Shown one piece after another: positions 9,701 to 17,113 of a stretch of 64,000 bases of DNA. The translations under genes and the position numbers were made by a program. The notes under the pieces are model-generated. The model was not told the DNA's origin and did not search any database. It saw nothing but the letters and a program-made list of their open reading frames with translations. Source of the DNA: Symbiodinium sp. CCMP2592 (taxonomy: Eukaryota > Sar > Dinophyceae > Suessiales > Symbiodiniaceae); contig CAJNDT010005813.1 in NCBI GenBank assembly GCA_905221615.1, positions 377,501 to 441,500 on the forward strand. The letters are read 5' to 3'. Numbering within the stretch: position 1 is the first letter of the stretch; each line of letters opens with the position of its first letter.

Positions 9701-11273
9701 GATGCAGGCAGGCGATTGACTTCAGAATTCGAGACCCGTCGCAAACAGAAAGTTGCTGGAGGATGGAGGACGACCAGCTTTTCCAAGACAAATTTGATGC
9801 GGACCTGGAAGGCTAGGTAAGCCCAGTCAGCCTCATATAATGCATGTTGGGCATGGCAGGTTTTTACAATGGAACGAGGGCAACTGTGAACTTGCAGTTC
9901 GTGCCTGAAGAACGAGCAGCATGTTGTTGCATTGTCGAGCAATAGTTGTTAAGCTGGATGGCTTTGTTGTCCTAGGCAGCAACCGACTACTTTTGGAGGA
10001 TTCGAGGTGGATCAGGGCTGGGCGGATCGAGACGGACAGAGTTTCATTGCCACATGCGGACATGTCAGGAAGCGCCGAAGATTGCAGCAGCCAAAGAGTC
10101 AGCACGAAGCCTGTCAGTCTGCATGCTGGTCTCCACTCGGAGATGTTGGATGGGTTCAAGGCTGATACTTCCTCCCAAACCTCGGGCTTCGCTAGCTTGC
10201 TAGGCATGGAATGCTGCACATGTCAGATAGTGATCAATGCGACTCGCTGCAGGGCGGCTCAGCGTACTGCAGACGTTTGGAACCGTCCTCGGCAAGATCC
10301 TCAGACTCAGCCGTACTTGAGAAGCAGATTGGATTGGATGGCTTTCTTCCGGCGAGGTGCCTCTACCGAGCAAGTAGTCGGTGCGTCGGTTCCTACATCT
10401 TTGGGATCCGCAGCTGAGCTGAGTTGGATGTGAGATGTTGGAGTCTTGCCGTTTCGCATCAAAGCTGCAAGCAAGGTCAAGGACCAGGTGCCGACGGAGC
10501 TGCTTGCTGCTGTTCTTGCTATCATGTGCATTTTCCGGCATGGCCATGTGGAGGCCAGTAGCTTCATGTCGAAAGCGCAGTCCGGACCCAAGATGGCAGA
10601 GGCTGTTTCTTGGGCTCAGCTTGCAAGTCGACCCAGGCCGTGGCGTCAGTTCGTGTGGCCACTCTCGGCCCTCCGGATTTTTTTCTGCAGGGCGGGTGCA
10701 AGGGAACCGGGGGGAAGGCTGTGAGATGCTGAACGCCAGGTTCCATCTGCGAACGAAGGTTGCTCGCGAATTTCTGCTGAACACTGAGCCCAAAGAGGAG
10801 CTCGGCCGCTTCGTCCAAGTGAGCTGTTTTTTCTTGAGGCGAACGTTTTCAACTTCCAGACAAACTACGCCATCCTTTTCGTGGTGCGCTCCCTGAGCAG
10901 CTCGCTGTTCAGCTCGCTGCTCCGCAGAGTCGAAGTGCAAGGTTCAACTTGTTCTCTCCGTCATTCTCCAGCCATCTGCGCTGATGTGCATCATAGTTAC
11001 GGCCGCCGGCTTGGCGTTGGAGGGATTTGGGTTCTCTCGAAGGGAAGATCCTAGCTCAGAGGCCATCACGTGGATCTTGTTCTTGAAGAAGAACGAGGAT
11101 CCGGACTGGGCGCCTAAGCTGGGCGGCGTCCGCCGCCGAGCCGGAGCTGCCCCCCGGAGCCCAAAGCTGCCCCCCCAAAGAGGAGCCTGAGAGAGCGGAG
11201 AGAGCGCCGGAGCAGCGCCGGAGCAGCGGAGGGCGCGTGACACCTCAGAGGTCGTCCTGTCGCCACTGCAGAG
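6728..11273. other. Long region without a recognisable gene
   Basis: All frames are short and none has a recognisable domain. The region holds degenerate dispersed repeats (related segments at 7436-7470 and 7865-7895; related segments at 7895-7940 and 8410-8462), a three-unit tandem repeat at about 8136-8315, and paired GGGACGCTTCGCGTACC / GGGCACGCTTCGCGTGCC segments near 7076-7140. A minus-strand frame of 246 codons at 10200-10940 has no protein-like features. Confidence 0.5.
8136..8315 (+). repeat. Tandem repeat, about 60-65 bp unit, three degenerate copies
   Basis: Each unit contains GGCTTCAA(G/A)TACG, TCCCCAA, ACGGTATTT and AGTTTGA(A/G)GCC in the same order. Units begin near 8141, 8192 and 8255. 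Copies differ by several substitutions and small indels, so the array is old. Confidence 0.7.
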
Positions 11274-11621
11274 ATGGCTTTTGTTGGCTGCCGGCCCAGC
11301 AGTGCAGCAGTGCGGCCGGCTTTAGGGGCTTTGGGTTTTCAAAGTGTGGCCGCCATCTCTGAGGCTGCGATCACAACAATTGTTCTGCTTCTTTGGGTTG
11401 GCGGGGTGATCTTCAATGCTGTGCGGACCTTATACCTTCATGTTCATAGATACGAGGAGTCATGGAATGTAGAGAGAATGCAGGCTTTGATGTATCTGCT
11501 TTTCTTCCTGGCACATGGCCTGTTACATGATCCTGGCCGAAGCATCGGAGGAGGCGGGCTTGATTTCACTTGCTGCAGGGACTTGGCTTGTGTTTACATT
11601 GACATGTGTGGGATTCTGTAG
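11274..11621 (+). CDS. Possible small membrane protein (weak)
   Basis: ATG-started frame of 115 codons with a hydrophobic stretch at about residues 27-48 (Ala/Ile/Thr/Val/Leu-rich) and another at 71-82. No family recognised. It stands alone and no neighbour supports it; it may be a chance frame in moderately GC-rich sequence. Confidence 0.2.
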   Translation: MAFVGCRPSSAAVRPALGALGFQSVAAISEAAITTIVLLLWVGGVIFNAVRTLYLHVHRYEESWNVERMQALMYLLFFLAHGLLHDPGRSIGGGGLDFTCCRDLACVYIDMCGIL

Positions 11622-12235
11622 CTTTAGTTCGTGGTGGCGAACAAGGCCTCAACTTGCTTGAGAGTTTCATCTCAGCTCGGTTTGCATGGGCGGCTCCTTC
11701 TGCGAGCTATTTGGAATCTTGCTTGGATTGCCGGGTGCTTGCTTCTTTCAAGCTCGTAGGCGCAAGTCGTCAGATCATGAATGCCTCCGTTCCCGGTGTG
11801 CGCCGAAGAGGAGATCCGGTGCCCATTTGATGCAGTAAGCATCGCGGGCACTAGAGCAGAGACCGAGCTCCACAAGCTCCATCGCGAAACTGCAGTTTAC
11901 TCATCTGAAGCTTGGGCTTTGACTCGCCTGCAGTGTGAACTTGAGAGACCGCTGCTCTCGGCTCAAAGGGGATGTATGAGGCCAAGGCCCCTGGGTGCGC
12001 TGGGAGCGTGGCCGGGTACTGCTGGGTTCTCAGAAAGCTGCAGAGCAGAGCACGTTTTTCTCCGTGTGCTCTCTATGCGTCTTTGAGGCCAGGGTCCAAT
12101 GCGCCGTTCAAGGCTCACGCGTGTGCTGGCTCCTGCGATGCGTCGTTATTGCTGCCTTTTGAGAGGCGCCTCCTTGTGGTCTCACTGGCTGTGGCTTTGG
12201 TGATCCATCTCAGGCCTGAGGTGTGTGTGTGTGTG

Positions 12236-12608
12236 TGTGTGTGTGTGAACCTCCCTAGCACATGGGAGCAGAGGGTCACTCCTACACTGTTTGCAATCTT
12301 TGCTTTTCAACTCAATCAGACATTAGACATTTACCAAATCAACTGTTGCAGGGGGACACAGCATGTCACTGGGACTGTGTCCAACGAAGCTACCAGTGAC
12401 ATGGGAGGAGAGGACTGATCATCCTCTTGTACCTGCATGGCAGCCCCCTGTGGTGCCAAGATTAGTCTGAGGACAGGCCCCCTGTGGTGTCCAGATTAGA
12501 CAAACAATTTTTGTACGGTTGCCGCAATCTGACAAACTTTTACAACATGAACAACATGCCTCTCTTTTTCCTCTTGCACTCGTACTCTTGGCCGAATCCA
12601 TCAGTGTG
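12236..12608 (+). repeat. Left terminal direct repeat (pseudo-LTR)
   Basis: Identical to 22739-23111 at an offset of 10503 bases, with no indel from AACCTCCC onward and a single C/T mismatch (CGTACTCTTGG versus CGTACTTTTGG). It is preceded by a longer TG run than the right copy. It contains an 11 bp perfect inverted repeat (CATGTCACTGG at 12362-12372, CCAGTGACATG at 12393-12403), an interleaved 8 bp one (GGACACAG 12354-12361, CTGTGTCC 12375-12382), and a duplicated CCCCCTGTGGTG motif. Confidence 0.95.
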
Positions 12609-12909
12609 ATCAGCGTGGGTCGATGAGACTCCAGAGCAACGGCTTTCCGTCATGGCGCCGTGGTGACCCTCCGGGGAGACCGGTGATGAACCGGGTGTTC
12701 AGCCTTCGTTCAGATCGTTCAGAATCTCCCGATGCTACTTTATCTCTCTCTCTCTGATGCTCGCATGTGAGTCTGACATGAGTGCAGGTGCAGTAAGGGA
12801 CGGCTAATGCAGTAAAGTGCGTCTAGTGAGCAGGTGCTACCTCTCTAGTCTGCCCCGTATTTTATCGCTTCTTTATTCCTCAGGGACTGCAAGGGCATGT
12901 GCATCTGAC

Positions 12910-15087
12910 ATGAGTGCAGACGTGGTAAAGATGTCTACAGCAAGTGAAGCAGCGCTCTCTCCGGAGAGTACTCGGCCCTCTCTTCCTTCTCTCCGTCTAC
13001 GACCTCTCAAATCAGTCCAGCAGGGACAATCAGGACAGCCTGCACTTTGCTTGTGCAACTGTGTTTGTTTCACCCGCTTCGTTGTAGCTATGTGGCCGGA
13101 TTATTTTGCCGCGCAGCCACCAGCAACACCATATGCACCAACAGCCCGACCGGTGCTTAATCAATTTCACCAGAACACCTGGGTACCGCAGTCTCAAAGC
13201 TACCCAGCAATGATGCCAACCGGCATTGCTGCCACTCAGCAGCCCACACTGCCGACACAACCCACTACGATTCCTGTTGAGCAAACGCACGGCTTCCCCA
13301 TGATGCCGTGTGGACACACCGCTCCTATTCCACAGCATCCGACGATCTACACACATCTCAGCACACCACAACCCCAGATGCCACAACAACCTCCACCCCA
13401 GCAATTCATGTCACAACACCCCACCCCGTTCATGAACCCTGCTCTTTTGCCTACCCATCCAACAGCTTTTCCCATGAGCCCATCTGCTTTGGCACAGCAT
13501 CAGGCCCAACCTACCACATTCAACCTTCCTTTTACACCACCTGCCCCACAACCCCAACTTGCACCTTGCAACATCCCTCCCACACAACCCATTCAACAAT
13601 CCCACATACCGCCGCCAACAACAATCCAACAAGCTCCACAACCACACCCCACCAGTGTTCCCACTGCCGATGCTGCACACACTGCCCCGCAGACACCGGC
13701 AATGACGCCCCAACAACAACCAACAAACACAGCCAACACCCCTTCCGTCAATACAGTGCCACCCGCACAACCACCCCCAGATACGGGATCGGCAGACACT
13801 GACCAGCTCGCAGCACGTACTTCTCCCCATCACCCTCCGCTGCCACGCAGACGACGGCACTCACCCACACGCAGCAGAACTCGCACCGTGAGCACTAGAC
13901 GTCGACGACACACACGCAGCCGAGCACGACCTGCAAGCAGCGGCAGACAGCACCGCCGACGCAGACACCACCGATCCCGCGACACTCGCAGAAGCCGTTC
14001 TCGCAGGGACACCAGGCGAGCTTCATCGACACCTCCTCGGACCTCGGTTGTGCTCCGCAGCTATTCTACAGTGCGTGATGATGATGCCAACAAGTGGCAT
14101 TACAGAGCCACACAGCCACGTCAAAGGCCACCTACCCCACCCAAGGTCCCACAAAAAACATTGGCTTCGCAGGTTCAGCGCATCGCCCTCCGCATCAAGG
14201 GCAGCCAAGCAGCACAACAGCAGCCCCCAACAAGCCAGGGCACATCCTCGCGCCAACAGCTTCGGCACAATCCCCCCAGCTCTGTTCGGACACCTGCTCC
14301 GACTTTCGATGCATCCACAACTGCTGCCCCATCGGGTCAGCCAACCCTCGAACAACTGGGCAAACAGAGCAGACCACCACAGATTGACGTGGCGCCTTTC
14401 TCTGAGCTTTATGATCATGAAAAGCCGACACCCCACGCTGTCGACATGGAGGAAGCGCACAAACTCGCCAAAACTTTGGGCGAGATAGCTGCTGACAGCG
14501 ATTTCAGGCAGGAGACTTTAGCCGAATTCGCGCATGCCGTATTACAGTCGGGCACGCGCTCAGCGTGCAACGAATTGGGGGCAACGCTGACGCCAATATC
14601 GGACGGCGTGCATACTATGTTATTCATCCCGTGGGCTGGAGAGACTCGCAGAGCATTCGGCACTCGTGCCACTGACCCACCAGGGGAAACATACATCTAC
14701 ACCGCCGGACACGGCACGAGCATTGCAAGTGCCGCACGCATAATGCGTGAGGACTTGGTCCGCCCAAGTTCTGTCAGCCATTGCTTCGACGACAAGTCCT
14801 ATCCACCCATTCCCTCTTGCGTCATATACGGGAATGCGACCCCAGGAGATGTGTCGGAAAGCACGGTACATATAGTTACCGATCAATGTACGCGGCGGCC
14901 CAAGGGCCAACAGGGAGTGATCGTCATCGGGACAATACGGACTAAGTATCAGCATTACAAGATGACGTATCGGGACATGTACAGAGAAGCCTTCATCGTG
15001 GGGCGAAAGGGTGTTGTGCGGACCCCGGAGAAGTGGGGATTCCACTCCGGGCACTTCAGCATCGTTGGATTCGGCCTCATTCAGTGA
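12910..15087 (+). CDS. Pro/Gln-rich, RS-rich protein with C-terminal HGT-motif domain
   Basis: The first in-frame ATG is at 12910 (another at 13090 starts MWPDYFAAQ and may be the real one); the frame is open upstream to 12817. The first 270 residues are Pro/Gln/Thr-rich. A block of RS/RR/RH dipeptides follows at about 13846-14030, resembling an RNA-binding or nuclear-targeting RS domain. The last 180 residues are globular and contain YTAGHGTSIASAARIM, then L-V-R-P and later VIYGNATPG. This recalls the HGT-type motif of ADP-ribosyltransferase-like folds, but the remaining catalytic residues cannot be assigned. Its early segment MPTGIAATQQP resembles MPTGIIGTA in the next ORF, so the two may share an origin. 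Role in the element unknown. Confidence 0.6.
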   Translation: MSADVVKMSTASEAALSPESTRPSLPSLRLRPLKSVQQGQSGQPALCLCNCVCFTRFVVAMWPDYFAAQPPATPYAPTARPVLNQFHQNTWVPQSQSYPAMMPTGIAATQQPTLPTQPTTIPVEQTHGFPMMPCGHTAPIPQHPTIYTHLSTPQPQMPQQPPPQQFMSQHPTPFMNPALLPTHPTAFPMSPSALAQHQAQPTTFNLPFTPPAPQPQLAPCNIPPTQPIQQSHIPPPTTIQQAPQPHPTSVPTADAAHTAPQTPAMTPQQQPTNTANTPSVNTVPPAQPPPDTGSADTDQLAARTSPHHPPLPRRRRHSPTRSRTRTVSTRRRRHTRSRARPASSGRQHRRRRHHRSRDTRRSRSRRDTRRASSTPPRTSVVLRSYSTVRDDDANKWHYRATQPRQRPPTPPKVPQKTLASQVQRIALRIKGSQAAQQQPPTSQGTSSRQQLRHNPPSSVRTPAPTFDASTTAAPSGQPTLEQLGKQSRPPQIDVAPFSELYDHEKPTPHAVDMEEAHKLAKTLGEIAADSDFRQETLAEFAHAVLQSGTRSACNELGATLTPISDGVHTMLFIPWAGETRRAFGTRATDPPGETYIYTAGHGTSIASAARIMREDLVRPSSVSHCFDDKSYPPIPSCVIYGNATPGDVSESTVHIVTDQCTRRPKGQQGVIVIGTIRTKYQHYKMTYRDMYREAFIVGRKGVVRTPEKWGFHSGHFSIVGFGLIQ

Positions 15088-15293
15088 TGTTGCTTTCTTC
15101 TTTCTTTCTTCCGTGTCTTCCTGTAACTTTCTAGTACTTTTTCTTCCAGGCCTGAATCCCTGTACACATAGTTGTTTGCAATCAGGCATTCGCTCCGACC
15201 CCGCTTTTGAGCCAAAGAAGATTCGATGCAGCTGCATGCTGGATGCCCCGCACAAGTTGATGTGGACGCTCAAGCCAACCATGTTGCTCATGC

Positions 15294-16910
15294 ATGTTCC
15301 ATGTGCAGCTTTTGCAGTCGCAGGCAACTGTAGTGCCCCACTGTGCAACCATGTACAAGCCGACACAGCCTCAGTGGCAGACAACAATGCCAACAGGCAT
15401 CATCGGTACAGCAATCAGTACCATGCAGCGTCAAACCACCTCGACCAGCAGCACCCCTTTGCACCCGATCTCCCCACCACCAGGGATCCACAACATCCCA
15501 CCACACACCTCATCGCTAGCCCCAACTACTTGGGGTTCAGCTCACACTTACAGCCACAACAACACATTCCCACCTTTCCCTCCACCCCCTCCCCCACCCC
15601 ACCTGTTTCCCGGCCCAATTTCACCCACCACACTGCCAACCCTCACACCTGCCACTCCCCAACACACATTTGTGAGTCCATCTTCGATGACGACTCAAAA
15701 CCCCAGCATTTCGTCACATACAGTACCTCAGACCACCGCCGCAACCCAACAACAGCAACACCCCAATCCCACACATGCAAATCCCCAGATACCAAACGAC
15801 TTCGTTCAAACACCAGAGCATTGGGACAACAGGCAGCTTTTTGGCCTCAACCTACCCAAACACATTCAATCCACACCACATTCAGTGCATAACCGCACAG
15901 CAGGCATGCCAATCGCAACAGCACCATTGGTCGCATTTTTGCGACACAATTGGTCTTCCTACTGGCTGCGGTACGCTGCACATGGCTTCGACATCCATCT
16001 TACATGCAGCAAACACGTCAGCGAAGCCGTCTTTACCACTGAACTTATGGGTCAACTCCGAGCAAGGAGAATTGATCTGGACCAAGCAGCCACTGCATTC
16101 TGCTGGCAAGAAAAGCTCACACTCGCAAAACGACCAGCAATGTCACACCTCATCAAGGAATTGGTGTTGTACCTGCAAGAGTTGCAGGACCAGTACAATG
16201 ACGGCAACAAAAAGGACAAGCAAGATGTTAAAGCAGACACAGACAACACACAATCGCAACCCACCGAATCTCCAACACCACCACAATCCGGCAAATCACA
16301 ACCTCATCTCCCACTTCAACCTTCGCAGCCGACAGAGACAGACACTCTGGCGGCCCATCGCATCAGCGACCTTGAAGCACGACTTTCAACAGCACTGGAG
16401 ACAATCGAAACTCTCCGTGCTCCCGACGCACACAATGAGGCACCCAGCACACCAGCATCAAAGAAACCAAAACGAACCACCGCGCCCAGCACTCCCATCA
16501 ACACGCCCTCCCCACCACCTCTCTCACTTTCCACAATTGAGATCTCCCCCACCACAACCACCCGTGGACAAAAACGAGCCACCATCGATGACCCTACACA
16601 CACTGACACCAGGCCTACCACTGAGGGCCTATCCCCTTCACCACAACCGCTGCAGAACAAGACAACAACCCGTTACACGCTTCCCCAGCATCGTCATCCA
16701 CCACAGGTATGCACTTCCCGGGACGCTCCACTCTGGGCGCCAAGCGACAGAAGCAGTCAACTCTTACACCAACGAAGGCGGCACCCCTTGATCCCAAGAT
16801 GGATCCCCAGCGCATCTTTCAGCAGCCTACAAAAGCCAGTGTCTGGTTTCAAGATCACTTCACTGGCGTTCACTCCGGATCCGGCATCACCAGATGGTTT
16901 GGTGCCATAA
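15294..16910 (+). CDS. Gag-like Pro/Thr/Gln-rich protein, first frame
   Basis: ATG at 15294 (a second at about 15351 precedes YKPTQPQ). The N-terminal 180 residues are Pro/Thr/Ser/Gln-rich. A compact globular segment of about 120 residues at about 15795-16190 (PLVAFLRHNWSSYWLRYAAH through LVLYLQELQDQ) could be a capsid-like or RNA-binding domain, but no family is recognised. A second low-complexity linker with KKPKR and a short coiled-coil (SDLEARLSTALETIETL) follows. After about 16625 the frame still reads but its composition worsens, while the -1 frame becomes protein-like and continues to 17113. A frameshift, an intron or a mutation around 16625-16705 is therefore likely. Confidence 0.6.
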   Translation: MFHVQLLQSQATVVPHCATMYKPTQPQWQTTMPTGIIGTAISTMQRQTTSTSSTPLHPISPPPGIHNIPPHTSSLAPTTWGSAHTYSHNNTFPPFPPPPPPPHLFPGPISPTTLPTLTPATPQHTFVSPSSMTTQNPSISSHTVPQTTAATQQQQHPNPTHANPQIPNDFVQTPEHWDNRQLFGLNLPKHIQSTPHSVHNRTAGMPIATAPLVAFLRHNWSSYWLRYAAHGFDIHLTCSKHVSEAVFTTELMGQLRARRIDLDQAATAFCWQEKLTLAKRPAMSHLIKELVLYLQELQDQYNDGNKKDKQDVKADTDNTQSQPTESPTPPQSGKSQPHLPLQPSQPTETDTLAAHRISDLEARLSTALETIETLRAPDAHNEAPSTPASKKPKRTTAPSTPINTPSPPPLSLSTIEISPTTTTRGQKRATIDDPTHTDTRPTTEGLSPSPQPLQNKTTTRYTLPQHRHPPQVCTSRDAPLWAPSDRSSQLLHQRRRHPLIPRWIPSASFSSLQKPVSGFKITSLAFTPDPASPDGLVP

Positions 16911-17113
16911 AAGGCATCAGCGACAAACAAAAAACACAGGTAAAAAAGTACCTTGACATTGTTGCTTCGGAATTCCCTTCACTCAGCAACTCACAAGAGC
17001 AAACACTGCAGACCGCTGCAGTCGCCTGGGGTGTCCCACCTAAAGCCATCGACAAATTTGGCTCCCCAGCACTGATCAAACTCGTCGCCATCATCAGTCA
17101 GATGACAGAGTGA
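16625..17113 (+). CDS. Gag-like protein, second frame, ending in UGA before the RT
   Basis: Lies in the -1 frame relative to the preceding ORF and opens after a TGA at 16622. It reads through an Ala/Ser-rich linker and a basic patch (GAKRQKQ) into a folded C-terminal domain of about 100 residues (WFQDHFTGVHSGSG ... ALIKLVAIISQMTE). There is an ATG at 16709. The stop TGA at 17111-17113 is followed by C and is in the same frame as the downstream RT. I see no classic slippery heptamer in the overlap; CAG|GTATG at 16703-16710 could instead be a splice donor. Confidence 0.55.
   Translation, partial: GPIPFTTTAAEQDNNPLHASPASSSTTGMHFPGRSTLGAKRQKQSTLTPTKAAPLDPKMDPQRIFQQPTKASVWFQDHFTGVHSGSGITRWFGAIKGISDKQKTQVKKYLDIVASEFPSLSNSQEQTLQTAAVAWGVPPKAIDKFGSPALIKLVAIISQMTE

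Noticed and set aside
10200..10940. Minus-strand frame of 246 codons
   Set aside because: Ser/Arg/Pro-rich, with no recognisable domain or conserved-looking segment; typical of long chance frames in GC-rich DNA.
12227..12800. Hammerhead ribozyme expected in PLE terminal repeats (CTGATGA ... GAAA core)
   Set aside because: CTGATC, CTGATG(C) and GGTGATGAACC occur, but no combination has both conserved core boxes in correct order on either strand.
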